64,000 bases of DNA, taken from Pseudopyrenochaeta lycopersici. Taxonomy: Eukaryota; Ascomycota; Dothideomycetes; Pleosporales; Pseudopyrenochaetaceae. Shown in pieces: positions 1 to 11,853 of the stretch. The DNA is taken from NCBI GenBank assembly GCA_003313425.1, contig NHZP01000014.1, positions 620,001-684,000 on the forward strand, given 5' to 3'. Under the pieces are notes generated by a model. The model searched no databases. It was given only the letters and a program-made list of their open reading frames with translations, and was not told the origin of the DNA. The position numbers were made by a program, and so were the translations under genes. Numbering within the stretch: the stretch's first letter is position 1; every line of letters begins with the position of its first letter.

Positions 1-345
1 AGTTCGCTGAGGCAGGCGATTCCGCTCATTCCGCCATGGCGGTTCGCGTGAGGACATGTTGTCCCTACTATGCTGGCGTAATTGGCTGTGGATATTCTCC
101 AGCCCTCATGTGAAGGCTACTACGAAATCTTTGGCCGCGGCTGGTGACGTACGAGGGTGCCTTCTGCGCCTGCATGGATCCACCTCCGTTTAGGCAAGGA
201 CGCTTGGCGCGGCTGCCTTCACCAGACCAAACATCGGAACCTCATAAACATCGCGTCTTGCATCACAATGAATCTCTTTGGTTTCGTGTTTAATTAACAT
301 ATAATGCGATCATGATCATTCTGTTGTCGCTACACCAGCTTTGAA
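1..345. other. Left-edge intergenic region
   Basis: I see no coding stretch here. The segment lies upstream of the XLF-like gene and presumably holds its promoter. The last 60 bases before the start are AT-rich. Confidence 0.4.
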
Positions 346-1990
346 ATGTCTTGCTGGCGTGTCTTGGAGCTCTCGGAACAGCCAGATGGCAAGCAGATCC
401 CACAACTACTCGTCAAACCAGTCTTCAGCTCGACATCGTACACTGTGCATCTCACAGATCTGAGTAACATATGGGTTGAAGAATTAGACTTAGCTGGCAT
501 AGTAGACCGAGCTTCAAGCGAGCAGTCACCGATTGAAGTCAGCAAACAAGACACAGCGCAGCTCACCATTCTGCTCCAAAACGTCAAGAAAACACTGGAA
601 TGCTCTGATGAGGCTACCTGCCGCATTTCCCGTAACGATGGAGGTGGTGTCACTCTACATACAACAGTCAGTCTCCCAAAGCCCCTCGACTCTTTAGCCT
701 GGAAGTTCGTCCTGGAGAAACGCAGCTCGATTACGCTAAAGAATGAACTCATCCTTCCCCTTCTTGTGTCTTCCCACATTCAAAATGAACGCATTTCCGC
801 TCTCGTCTCGATCATCGCCGACAAGGATAAGGCAATCACTCGACTGGTAGATCAGTACGAATCGAGTAATCTGGATCTAGCTACCGCCTTCCCTAGCGCG
901 GGTGGCTTAAAGTCGGGAAGACGAATGATCAAGCGTGAGCAAGCAGCTAAGCATGTTTCCGCCCTACAGACTTTCTGCGAAGCAACTTGGAGAGAAGAGA
1001 CGGGGCAACTGGAGGACTCGGATGTCACGACATTAGGTCTGTTCCAAGAGGCCCTTGCACAGAGCACCCCAAAGGTACCAATGCAATTGAAATCAGAGGA
1101 CCATGAGGATGCGTGGTGGACTGAAATCGCGGACCGACTGGGCCGACCCAAGGCTACTGGAATGAGCAAAGCGAAGAAGCCGTCTGTCGCACAGTCGAAG
1201 GAGGCCGACGTCCAGTCGAGTGAAGATGAGACCGAAGACGAATTCGAGACTCATGAGAACTTCAAGGCGAGCAAACTATCTCCCTGCTTCTGGGTCGTCG
1301 CTAACAGCTGAACAGACGAGAAACCTTCCCAGCAAGCCTGCAAACGGCCTTATCTCGACGCCTCCGTTAGGTTCTAGTGAACAAGTTAAGAGTGAAGATG
1401 AAAGCACAGAAGACGACAACGACCTAGATGCACCACCAAAGAGTCACAGCCAAAGTCAAAGCCGAATGTCTCGCACGTTACGGCCCCGTGAAGACTCACT
1501 GCCACCAGAGACCGCTTCGCCCCCTAGAACGAGCACTCCACCCGCCATGAAATTCACAGACAGAGGTTTCCGCATAGGCGGCAAGGCTAGGGAAGCAGGG
1601 ATCAAGTCCACTTTGCCCTGGCAAGAGGATCGGGGTGCCACATCCAACGTCGCAACGACATCATCCCACAGAGACCCAGGAACAGATTTAACCCCCAAGA
1701 AGGCAAGGAGGCCTTTCAAAATTGGTGGGAAAGGCAAAACAGCGTCAGACGATAAAAGGCCACAGGACGAGTTAGATAAAGTGGATCACATGAGGGCTGG
1801 TAAATCTCCTTCGGCTGATCCTCCCTCCTCCCCTCTACCAAGCAAGGTTGTGAAAGGGGAGTCGCCAGTGGAAGAAATACATGAAGAGACACCAGAACAA
1901 AAAGCAGAGAGGAGGAGGTCTGAGCTGAAGCGCAAGAATGAGGAGGCCGCGAAGAAGCAAACCCAGCATAAGAAAAAGAAGCGGTTTTAG
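346..1990 (+). CDS. XLF/Cernunnos-like non-homologous end-joining factor
   Basis: This protein should bridge Ku and the XRCC4-like factor with DNA ligase IV during double-strand break repair in the nucleus. About the first 130 residues look like the XLF head domain. Residues about 139-175 form a helical stretch (around VSSHIQNERISALVSIIADK), followed by the conserved SGRR turn and an acidic, lysine-rich disordered tail. The tail carries two copies of an F-[RK]-IGGK motif and ends in a basic KKKKRF, like the Ku-binding tails of fungal XLF/Nej1 proteins. The reading frame breaks near 1220-1310. An intron 1220-1307 (GTGAAG...CTAACAG) restores the frame and gives about 518 residues, but its donor is poor and the branch site sits almost on the acceptor. 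A one-base indel around 1270 would explain the break equally well. Family assignment is fairly sure; the junction is not. Confidence 0.75.
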
Positions 1991-2786
1991 TCGTGGAGTA
2001 CAGGACATTGTACGAAGATACCCCTTTCTATATTTTCAAGCGTATTGGAATATCAGTGGATGCGCATTTCTCGCTTTCAAATTTTGTGGTCTTTTAGCAT
2101 TGCTGTACATGCTCGCGACGTCGTCGTTTGTTTCGTGTACGGCTGCACATATTGGGAGCAAATATGGTCATACACAAACATTCATATGGTACTGCTGTGA
2201 ACATTCGCACCTGACTCAATGTGATCATCACCATCTCGCAGTGATAGCTTCTCTAGCACTGATTAGTGCGCTTATACTATAGCGGTTGTGTTACCTTTTA
2301 CTCTAGCCTTCACCTGCTATGATCCAAGAGCTCTTTCCACGTTCAATCTCTCCTCCTAAGTTCCTGCCACTTTAGCGCCCTGCTCTGCACTGTCTTCCTG
2401 CTCTAGTCTCAACTTCCTCATCTCCATTAATTTTGGATAATTTACATCGACCTTTCCTGGGCGTCGCGGGCGACATCCGTTGACTGGTATGATGTGTCGT
2501 TACATCTACAATTATTTTTCGTTGTGTCAACATGGTGAACTTACCAGAATAACCTACTGCAAAAAGGCGACAGCACTTGGCCTGCCCAAACAGTACGCAT
2601 TCTTCTGTTCATTTGATATGTATTATGTTTGCTGATCACAGCAGCGACGGCCATTCCCCAGATCGTGCCTGTGCATACGATACTCCAGGCTCTCAACTTT
2701 GCCTCTCGTCTTCTCACACCCCCACATCATCCGCGAACAAACGTAACACTTTGCATACGCATACTCAGCAGAAGAACCATAAAATC
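1991..2786. other. Intergenic region upstream of the 899-residue protein
   Basis: About 800 bases without a convincing gene. The segment from about 2330 to 2460 is pyrimidine-rich on the + strand, as is common just ahead of fungal transcription starts. An in-frame upstream ATG at 2577 exists, but its translation does not look like protein. Confidence 0.4.
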
Positions 2787-5553
2787 ATGTCTACACTCAA
2801 TCTATCTGAGTCCGGCACGCCGCTCACCCAGAACGTTGCCAAGATAGAGAGATGTGAACTGTCAAACGGTCACGTAGCTTCTATCCCATGCTCTGCAATT
2901 ATTCAAAACGTCCAACACGACCAAGCACAAAATGGCATCAACACCAACTCTCCATTCAATACGCAAAGCTACCGCAATCCCAACATAAATATCCCATTGG
3001 ACATGCAATCATCTTTTGCCATGGAGCTCACTCACCAAAGTAAGATTACGCGACATGCTCGATTCTACTCACATATTGGCTTCTCTAACGCATCACAAGC
3101 ACCTCGAGAGAAACATACCTTCCCGCTTAGAACTGCTAGCCAATGCCCCTCTGAGTTCAATTGCGAAAGTGTCCAACAGTCAGTAGGTGAGCCTAGAAAT
3201 AAGAGCTATACGGTTGGGTATGGTGGACGAGGCCAACACGGCCCTCGGAAAGACATACCTCTGCAGTGGCTATCCAACAGTACTGGCCCAAATCTTGCAA
3301 CTGCTCAACGCGCGAAGGAGCGCTCATGTAAGAAGGCCTCTCAGAGCGGCTCTCCGATTGAGGTCAAGACGCTTCGAGGCACACGGAGCTCGGTTGACTT
3401 CGGTATGGGGAACAGTTCGGAAGGAACGATCTTTCTCACCAAGGAAGCGCTTGCTGCTGTCGAAAATAACATGACCTCACCTACGTCCCCAGTCAGTCCA
3501 AATAGACTCCACCGCTTACAATCGAGGCCATCCTGGCAGAGCCCCACTATATCCCCCCCGCGCATGAGTCCGCGCCAACAACCAAGATTCTCCCTTGGCA
3601 TATCGCCAAAACGACCAAAATTTCTCTGCGCAGGATCGCCCTCAGCAACGCATATACGAGTGCCTAGTAGTGTCACGACATCTGTTGGCGGAAACTCGTT
3701 CCATACTGCAGAGGCTTCGCCGGTAAGGAGTTGTGTCGGCTCGGAACTAAGCTTCCAATCAGCGGCAGAAGCCTATGAAGATCTTGATATTCCCCATTTT
3801 GATTTGACTGCTAACAGTGAGGATAATAATGAACAGACATTTCAAGGCTCTAAGAATATGCAACGTTTTACAATGGCTGGCACGACTAAAGGCAAGACGA
3901 GCCCCACCAAACCAAAGCTTTCACTCAAAATTCCCCAACCAAAATCTTCGTCGAATACTGAGCCTAAGTCGGCGGCATCCTTGAATTCCGCTACGAGTAC
4001 CTCTTCTTCAATTATTAGCCCGTGTAGCTTGACCTCGTCTGTGCAAATGTCTCGCATACCTCGTGTAGCAGCTCCAAGTACGACTAGCAGCACATGGGGT
4101 GCCATTCGAAGCACAAACTTGGAGCAAGCACAATCTGTGAAATCATTGAAATCCACAGTTTTAACCCAGGAAGAGCAACCACCAGTTATAACTCAGCTGC
4201 CTGCATCGAAAAACCCCACAATTGCATCCCAGGTACCATCGTCTAAAAGTTCAACTATCAATGAAAACTGTACCTTAAGACAGACCTGGGAGGCGACAGA
4301 TAGTATCACTTTGAATCCTCCATCAGTCCTTGGAGATCCTGTTCTCATGGACTCTGCCATCATTTACAGTCGCAAGAAGTCAGATGCCTTTGGTATGAGC
4401 CAGATCGTCCAACCAACCTGCCGCCATTAGATGTCATAGTGGCTTACATCTTAACTTAGGAACTTCGCACGTTGTAGACAACGGCAACGATACTAATTCG
4501 ATCACCTCTAATCGCCCATTCACTGTTGCTGACGTCACATCATCGGTTGAACTTAGAATCGACAGACATGAGTCTAGTGTAGCAAGACATCCAGGGAGCG
4601 AAACTTCCATTCAGTCTAGTCTGGGCTCGGATCTTCGAGCAACTGCCCCTGAGTTTGTTCCTCAAGCTGTTTCAACAGTGTCTACAGGTAGCAATTTTGC
4701 GCAGGATATGACAGCGGTTCAACTGCAGCAAGCAACTGATTCATTGGATCTATTTAGCCCTGACATACACGGAATTCCATGGATGTATTATATGTATCCC
4801 ATACATTTCGCTTATGAGCAAGGCTTTCGCAAGGGGCGATCGAGATCTCCGAAGAAGTACAAGCACAAGAAGCTGGGCTCTACTGTGGCACCGCCGGACC
4901 AATATTGTCAACCCAGATACGCTGTACCTGAAACCAAGGCCAAAACCACACCTATGCTACTGTCTGAGAGGTCGTATCGTCAGCTCTCTGAGGAGTCAAC
5001 GCCCTCTTCTTCAGTTGCTGCACATCAACAACAAAGTTCAGTCATCCAAGAGAACTCTCAGCCAGATGTTGCTATCAAAATCGAAGACACAAATCTTGGT
5101 CCTGAAGAAAGTTGTGCTCCTTTTTCCAAACAGATTGATATGATCACCCAGCAAACTGCGCTGCGCAATCTCACGAACAGCAATACATCTCGATCCTCGA
5201 ACGTAGATCTTACCATGATCCGCAACGTTGGCCTCCCTATCAGCACACGAAGTATGTATAGCCCCAACCACTACAAGATGCCTCACCACCATCAGCGTGG
5301 AGGCATTCGCTACACTGGAAACGGACTCTACGGCGGTCGCGGCACTGCTGGCGTTCCGATGGACGCTACAGTCCCTTTCCCGAACCCTGTGCCACCACAG
5401 GGTCGACCGGACCTAGGGGCATTTCAAAATGGCCGTCATCAGCAACGTTTGGATTATACATTGGGTACAGAGGCTTGTGGAAGGATCGATATTGCGATTG
5501 CGACAGAGCGAGGTGGAGGCGAGGCGTGTAATGCATGTGCGCCTGACCACTGA
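2787..5553 (+). CDS. Large low-complexity protein of unknown function, two exons
   Basis: I do not recognise the family. The ATG at 2787 was chosen because it has a good context (ATC before the start) and the upstream translation is poor. An intron at 4393-4459 (GTATGA...TTAACTTAG, 67 bases) joins two open frames cleanly and gives 899 residues. Most of the protein is Ser/Thr/Pro-rich, with several SP and TSP sites typical of disordered phosphoproteins. A more ordered, aromatic segment (HGIPWMYYMYPIHFAYEQGF) lies just before a basic RSRSPKKYKHKK patch, and the last 80 residues contain NGLYGGRGT and a Cys-containing end. The basic patch could serve for nuclear entry or nucleic-acid contact; this is inference only. 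Confidence 0.7.
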
Positions 5554-6154
5554 GCATGCTAGATTGGGAAAAAGGTTGGATACTGACCGTATTTGTACTT
5601 GAGAACAGAGTTGCGGTCAATGATGCGACCGAGTATGGAGGGGATGAGGCGTATTGATACACGAGCATTAGATTGCGATTGGAGGCTGAGTTGAATGCGT
5701 ATTAGAGCATTGATTACGAGAAGTGATAACGATGCATGATTAAACACAAGTCGAAAGTTCCTAATCTGCTACCATGTCTGAAAATGTCCAATTGTCACAA
5801 TGAACCTATTTCACCACCAACGCACTGTCTGAAACGAAGACACTTCGATCTAATTGGAGCAGCTAAGTAACAAACAATATCTTCTACACAGACAATAATG
5901 GAACGGGTCTGGACTCGATGAGTTGACATGAGATGCAAGGGGTTGAAGATGAAAGATGACATGGGGTTGGTATCTGCATGGCGCTTCAACAGACGTTGTG
6001 GTATTCGTCGTTAATATCATTGATGATTCGAAATTCGACTTTGTGTCGTTGATATACTATCTACTCTATGTGCTGGCTAAGGCGAACGGCGACGGATGAT
6101 ATATTTACATTGATCGTGCAGAGGGTGAAAAGCCTATCCGAGTCATTGCCGATA
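5554..6154. other. Intergenic region between convergent genes
   Basis: The genes on both sides end here, so the 600 bases should hold two 3' untranslated regions. I see no coding sequence and no clear repeat. Confidence 0.4.
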
Positions 6155-6967
6155 TCAAAGACCCAACTTCTGTAAGACGTTGGCAAGATCGACTTCTACA
6201 ATCTTATCCCAGCCCCTCTCAGGTCCCCAGGTTATACGTTTCTGGTTCAGGGTCGTCTCTTCAAGCAGTCCCTTCAATAGCGGGCTCGACTTGGAAACGC
6301 TGGGATATGCATCGAACTCCACCTCGTTAATGGAGGCTACTTGCGCAAGCAAGCGTCTCAGCAGACTTACACAGTACTCAGTGTAGAAGTTCTGCCCAAC
6401 ACGAAACCCTTCGAAGATCTCATTCGACGCAGGGTCAATTTCTACAAAGACTTTCAGCTTACGGAGCTTCGTTGCAGCCGCAAGCCCCAGCCGACTGTCC
6501 ACAACCCAGCCTTTCGGCGGTCGTGTAAAGCCTGGACCGAGGCGCAGCTCCAGACTTGTAAGATGTGCGCGATATTTTCGGGGCAGCCAAGCCAATAATG
6601 GATGCTTCCTGTTGATGTAGCGCCCGTGTACAGGGAATACGCGGAACGTGTTGCGGCCGTAGAAGACGCGTGATGCTTCTTCGTGCATGCGGTGGTCTAC
6701 GAGGAACAAACGGAGATTCGGGGCGATTACGCGCTGGTTCGAAGGGTCGAGATCAATCGTCTTAGGGAAGAGAAGGAGGAACTCGTATACGCGCAGTCGC
6801 AGTTCGTAGGGCAGATCAAAGAAGCGGAACGGCTGGCGCTTGGAGTTTTCCGAGGTTTCTTCCTGGACAGCTTCATTGACAACTGACTCCAGCGCAATTT
6901 CGTCTTTGATACGCATCTTGCTCATGCGATTGACTAAGAAGTCAACGCTCTTCGGCTTGCGCGCCAT
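6155..6967 (-). CDS. F-box-like / 2EXR-type fungal protein
   Basis: This is a single-exon gene for about 270 residues. The second ATG (MARKPKS) is taken as the start because it has A at -3 and G at +4; an ATG four codons earlier is also possible. Near residue 48 the sequence FFDLPYELRLRVYEFLLLFP matches the F-box-like helix found at the N-terminus of a very large fungal family. It is followed by the usual NLRLFLVDHRMHEEASRVFYGRN pattern (read across residues of about 80-105), typical of these proteins. Such proteins are thought to be substrate adaptors of SCF ubiquitin ligases, but most have no known target. The rest is alpha/beta with no motif I can name. Confidence 0.7.
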   Translation of the reverse strand: MARKPKSVDFLVNRMSKMRIKDEIALESVVNEAVQEETSENSKRQPFRFFDLPYELRLRVYEFLLLFPKTIDLDPSNQRVIAPNLRLFLVDHRMHEEASRVFYGRNTFRVFPVHGRYINRKHPLLAWLPRKYRAHLTSLELRLGPGFTRPPKGWVVDSRLGLAAATKLRKLKVFVEIDPASNEIFEGFRVGQNFYTEYCVSLLRRLLAQVASINEVEFDAYPSVSKSSPLLKGLLEETTLNQKRITWGPERGWDKIVEVDLANVLQKLGL

Positions 6968-7810
6968 CTTGTCACACAATAAGCGCTCTCCAAAGCGATC
7001 AGGGTGTCGCCTTGGGAGCGTCTATGCATCCATCGCGCTACTCGTCCTTGTACGTATCGGTCGTTCGAAGGTATGAAGCGTAGCAATGGCTGTTTATTGG
7101 AATGTCTCGGAGCTACGGGACCATCAGCCCATGCGAATTTTGGGCAGGCAGTTCTTGGGAGCAAAGATTTTCGGTCTCCCCAGCTTATGTCAACTTCAAA
7201 TTTACAGAGGAAGAAAATTTGACGTCAAATTTCGTGGGTGCAACTTTCTGAAGAGAAAAAGAAGAACATGTGGCGGCGTCGCGCGAAGTTTTATGCCAGC
7301 CGGATTTAGCCGAGGTTGGGCCTGGTTACGGGCTAGCTTCACATTACTGCGAGTCTGTGGATCACTTTGGAGAAAACAGCCTTTGAGGTTAATGGATAAA
7401 AGCAGTATCAGCGCAAACATGGGTCAAGTCAATTTACTTTCATCCATACTATCAATATATTGGTGCAGGGCCGAAAGTGTGCGGCGAAAGTCTCTTTGAG
7501 AATGATCCAAACATGTCTAGATGGAAGTCAAGACTGCTGGAGTCGCATTTGGCGAGCGCCTTTGTCTTGCCATTCAGTGGCATCCCCATTGTGATGGATT
7601 AGGGGTGTGAGGTCCATCACAGGTAGGATTGGTCAGACATGGGCGTTATGATCGAAGTGCACGAACAACAAAATACAGGGCAGGTTTGGTAACATTGACT
7701 CATGTATATGAAATCTGAAAAATCTGGCTAGAAGGAGAGACGAAAGGATAGTTAGCAGGAAGAGGAAGACAGACTAAAGAAAAGAAAAGCCCTTCCCAAT
7801 GATGTCTATC
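6968..7810. other. Intergenic region between two minus-strand genes
   Basis: About 840 bases without a credible gene. It should contain the promoter of the F-box-like gene on its left side and the 3' region of the RING gene on its right. Open frames on the + strand here lack protein-like composition. Confidence 0.35.
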
Positions 7811-9094
7811 TCAGCAATCACACGTATCATCCCAAGTTGCTCGGCACATCACACAGCGAGCCACTCTCCCACTGTCCAAACACTGGGCCTTCCACGTATC
7901 AAAGCACTCACTGTGTACACTCTTTCCACAGCCGTCCTTGCACCAGGTTAATTCTTCCGCCGGTTCGCCCAACATACTGTCTTTGCAGATAGGGCACTCT
8001 CCATCAACCGCTCGTCTCCTTACATGTTGTGAAGTACAGAGTCCAGTGCATTCGCAATCATCTTCCCAGTCTGTTCGACAGAAGCAACAGGTGACAGGTT
8101 CATCATCAGCCTCGCGCTCAGTGCGCCAGGATTCGAAACACGACTTGTGTACAGATCTACCACAACCTGATCGGCACCACACGAGCTCCGAAGGGTCACA
8201 TTCGGAGAGATCTCCATCGTAACATATAGGACATTCTTCGTCGAAAGACCTCCGGCGGACATGTGTGTTTTCGCAGCGTCTTCCGGGCATAGAAGATTGG
8301 GGCCGCGATGGGATCAAAGGAACCGGCGAAATAGGCCTAGTCGTTGGAGGAGTTGGCACAGCTGGTCTGATTACTGGTGGCGTGACAGGGCGAGGAGAGT
8401 GCGTGTTCGAAGGAGGGTTGGATGCAAAACTAGATGATCTAGATAATCGCAGTGAAGACATGTCCCATGTCGACACGCGAGATATGGATGGACTGGTGCT
8501 TGAAGATAATGGTTCATATTGTAGCCTGTCCAACTGTTGCTGCGCAATTCGGATGGTCTCTTGCATTGCTGCAATAGTCTCTTGTAGTGTTTCAACTTCA
8601 GACTGCGCTGGCAGGGAGGCGGCTGAGGACGTAGTTGTTGATGTAGAACGTCTCGATATGGGTAACGGCGCCACAGGAGACATTCGAGGAGCGGTGGGTT
8701 GCGGAATAGGTTGTCTAGGTAATACTGCGCTTCGTTGCAATGTCCGGCCGGTGTTAGCTGGATACATCGCGCGAATCCGTCTGGTCCATTTCTCTACCAT
8801 GTCGTCAATCTGGTATTGATGGAATCGTACACACAGCCCATGCTTAGCGAGAAGAATCAGTTTGCCTCGTAATAAATCTGGATTTGGTGGCAGCATGGCG
8901 ATTACTGCCACAAGTGTATCAACTTTCTCAACGTTCGCGTATTTGATGGGCATCTGGCACTTGCGGCCTCTCGACGGAGCGTGACCGACGCAGCGACCAT
9001 CGTCGCATAGTTGAAGAACATCTCTTGGGCTCCACAGTTGGGATGATTCAGTATTGGAAAGAATAGAGTCGCGCCTAATTGTAGTGTAAGGCAT
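7811..9094 (-). CDS. Tandem RING-finger protein, probable E3 ubiquitin ligase
   Basis: A single-exon gene for 427 residues. The first 110 residues hold a Cys-containing conserved block (CDDGRCVGHAPSRGRKC) and a helical segment ending near KWTRRIRAMYP. A Pro/Ser/Thr-rich linker with a glutamine-rich helix follows (residues about 115-280). The C-terminus carries two successive RING-like fingers. Both start CPIC, share a W-C-x2-GCG-[RK]-SVH core, and end in a CxxC pair followed by TW. The second finger ends the protein at CDC. Pairs of cysteine and histidine ligands are complete in both fingers. RING fingers recruit E2 enzymes, so ubiquitin ligase activity is likely; the substrate is unknown. 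The near-duplicate fingers suggest an internal duplication. Confidence 0.8.
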   Translation of the reverse strand: MPYTTIRRDSILSNTESSQLWSPRDVLQLCDDGRCVGHAPSRGRKCQMPIKYANVEKVDTLVAVIAMLPPNPDLLRGKLILLAKHGLCVRFHQYQIDDMVEKWTRRIRAMYPANTGRTLQRSAVLPRQPIPQPTAPRMSPVAPLPISRRSTSTTTSSAASLPAQSEVETLQETIAAMQETIRIAQQQLDRLQYEPLSSSTSPSISRVSTWDMSSLRLSRSSSFASNPPSNTHSPRPVTPPVIRPAVPTPPTTRPISPVPLIPSRPQSSMPGRRCENTHVRRRSFDEECPICYDGDLSECDPSELVWCRSGCGRSVHKSCFESWRTEREADDEPVTCCFCRTDWEDDCECTGLCTSQHVRRRAVDGECPICKDSMLGEPAEELTWCKDGCGKSVHSECFDTWKAQCLDSGRVARCVMCRATWDDTCDC

Positions 9095-10935
9095 GATTGC
9101 TTGTGCAACAGTGTGTGCGTGTTGTATTCTTGATTGCGATGAAGTGGACGCAAGATATATTCTCTGGCATCCCCTTCACTCCCTCCCAATCAGTTGTCTC
9201 AGGCTCCAAGCCACGAACCACCCTGCAGGTACTGGAAATTCATGCATGTGTGGCTATGTCCAAGTTTAGACGACGTCGACACTTCTATACAACGCCACAT
9301 ACCTAGTTTGTCCTGCAAGATCTCCTCATGTGAACGCATGCCAGGCAAAGAACGAACCGCAGTCGTTAGCCACACACCAACTATGCTTTGGAAGCAAGGA
9401 ACGAGTGAGGCGGAGCGCTTGGGAGTTTCATGTAGGCAAGCGTAAAGCGGGCCATAGTGTTGAGGATGGGGGCTGGTGCGGCGTGGTGCTGCTCGACACA
9501 TATTTTGTTTCTAAACCTGGGGCCGTGCCGACTAGCCATTGGCCGTGATTCGCGGCGGTAAATTTGCCATGGCGCTTTTCCTGTTCGGTTTGCACCCCTA
9601 TTCGAATTCTGGACATAAGACCGGCCCTTGCTGTGGCTATGAGCTGAATTTGCTCTATGCGCACAGCATCCACGACACAGAGGATGCTCGCGATTAAGTT
9701 TGTATGCCTGGAGCGTTGTCGTCATCGGAAGTGATGAAGGTAGGAGATTAGGAAAAATGTCCGGGAACACCAAAATGATCGAGCAGGAATTGTGACCAGC
9801 AAAACTGCACTGGAATCGCTTGGCCAAAAAAGCCAAACTGCTGCCCGAGTCCATGTGGTATCATTTTGAAGAAACAATGAAGTCCATCGCCCTGGACACC
9901 GACGAAGCAATTCTCGAGACCGGCAGGCTAATGTGTCATTTTTTGGTGCGAATATCCAGATTGCTGGGGACGGCCTCCCACCCGTAAGAGTGTATGATCG
10001 TAATACGTAGTGTGTAACGCATTTCATGCGCGTCAAACGAATCTTTGATCTCACTCGCTGTTCTATCTTTGTCGCTATGTCTTCTCCCCGGGCGACGCGT
10101 GCGATGTGAACGGATCATGCGAAACGCTTCGAAGGGGCCGGAATCCTCAATGACAATACAGTCAGCGGAGAACGAAACGCTTACGTCGACTCTATGGCCA
10201 GATACCTTCGTAAAATTCATGCACCATAGATCTCGGCTAATCGTTGAGTCGCGCTTTAAGTCTCATTATCAGCGTTTCTTACACCTGCGCGCACAACGTG
10301 GATCAGCACGGTCAATGTCGGCTACGAGTTCTATCGAGTAAGCTAGGAACCCAATATCGCGCGAGGCATTCATTTCGAGCTTGCGTATTGTGCGATAGTG
10401 GAATGTAAAACGAGTTCGTGATTAATGATTGGCGTCGGGTCTGAGCGACAGCGGATAGACAATATGGTCTTGATTTGTCGTTCTACTGTGGTCGTAATTC
10501 AAGATACGATCTCTTTTGACTGAGACGGCGAAATTGGCCAGAGAGATGGTAGAGGCTCTGCGAAGATGTAAATTTCATTGCACCATACAGCTCATAGATT
10601 GTACCAAATGACGGGCTGAAAGGGAAGTCATGGTGACAGGGTGAGGCTGCAGCGTCCTCCATTTGGACTGATGGTGTTCTCCTAGCAGGGCAGGCCGGTA
10701 GTGAGTTCGGCAGATCAGCGATATAGCAGTATGCTGTCCCGTATCGCATGGGCTGAAGTGTGCAGGGACAGTCTTGTGTAGACAGCCTTGCATGGACAGC
10801 TCTGCATTCTCAGCGTCCTTGCTCTTCTGAAACAATATCATTACGAGCCCTTCTTTTGACCAGTCGCGCTTCATTTTCTCTACTCCTACCATGTAGTCTG
10901 TAGAGGACCACATAGTCGCCACGCCACTCGCTCCC
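9095..10935. other. Long intergenic region
   Basis: About 1.8 kb between two minus-strand genes. Several overlapping open frames occur on both strands (up to about 157 codons, 9381-9854 minus), but none has domain content, splice-joined partners or protein-like composition. I find no gene that I can support. Confidence 0.35.
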
Positions 10936-11853
10936 TCACCATGATGGTCCTTGCCCCTCTGCTTTCTCTTTAGCCAACTTCCTTTCCAATGTTAACCTCG
11001 CCTCCTCTCCGTACTTCTTCTCCCATTCTTTACTTCGTTCTTTCTGTGGCGCACTAAACTGCGTACTCAATCCACCTCTTGATTTGACTTGCATCTTCTT
11101 CTCTGCCGCCTCATTCTGCTTCAACTGCTCTTCCGCACTCTGGATTCTCCGCTTTAAACTGATCTCGAACATATCCCTGCCCTTTCTCCTCCCTTTGAGA
11201 CCATTGTCATCGCGGTCGAAATACACAGCCCAGCGAAGACCTTCTTTGCCCCAGGGTGTGGAGGGGTCAGAGTCGGCACCGTCCCACTCATCGATCGCAA
11301 CGAAGCCTTCCCACCCCTCGAATACCAAATGTGTTTCGTCTTCGGTCCAGTCCCAATCTCCAATGTGATGCATGATGCTGCCTGTACGGTTCGAGTATCG
11401 AAGTTCGTATGTGGAGCGATCGCAGTATATCCAATTCAATACAGGCGGCTCGTCGCTGATGGTGGATACAAGGCCTCGTTCCGGCGGGGAACGGTTCTCA
11501 TCCGGATACTGTATGTAAAACCCCGCAAATGCATGTAATGGCCCCAAGTCATTTTGTATTTCGACCCCCTTTAGCCCCAACGCCTCCCCTGGTGGCATAG
11601 GCTTGTTCTCTTTGTCCCTTGGGACTACCCAGACCTTGTCATGGCGGACCACAAGGATCCCGTTATTTACTTCTTCTTGTGCAATATCATCGGAGTCGTC
11701 GCAGGAGACCAGGCAATTGAATTTCCACATGCGCGACTCATTGTTGGCTTCCTCATTCTGCTTCTTTTGGTGCTCAACTCCTTGGGCGACTCCGGTCACG
11801 ACGGGGATTGCGACAACGCATCCGCCCAGAAAGAGGCTCAGTGGGAGGGACAT
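10936..11853 (-). CDS. Conserved-looking fungal protein with N-terminal hydrophobic segment, unknown function
   Basis: A single-exon gene for 305 residues that I cannot assign. The first 23 residues (MSLPLSLFLGGCVVAIPVVTG) form a hydrophobic segment that could be a membrane anchor or signal sequence. The middle part (about 45-220) is Trp- and acid-rich, with motifs such as FAGFYIQYPDE, LNWIYCDRSTYELRYSNRTG and GDWDWTEDE, suggesting a compact beta-rich fold. The last 80 residues are charged and helical (rich in Lys, Glu, Gln) and probably coiled coil. The composition and length of the frame make a real gene very likely. Confidence 0.7.
   Translation of the reverse strand: MSLPLSLFLGGCVVAIPVVTGVAQGVEHQKKQNEEANNESRMWKFNCLVSCDDSDDIAQEEVNNGILVVRHDKVWVVPRDKENKPMPPGEALGLKGVEIQNDLGPLHAFAGFYIQYPDENRSPPERGLVSTISDEPPVLNWIYCDRSTYELRYSNRTGSIMHHIGDWDWTEDETHLVFEGWEGFVAIDEWDGADSDPSTPWGKEGLRWAVYFDRDDNGLKGRRKGRDMFEISLKRRIQSAEEQLKQNEAAEKKMQVKSRGGLSTQFSAPQKERSKEWEKKYGEEARLTLERKLAKEKAEGQGPSW

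Noticed and set aside
2577..2786. N-terminal extension of the 899-residue protein
   Set aside because: The translation is rich in His, Ser and Cys without order, and a well-placed ATG follows at 2787.
9381..9854. 157-codon frame on the minus strand
   Set aside because: Composition is not protein-like, several frames overlap, and no motif or partner exon was found.
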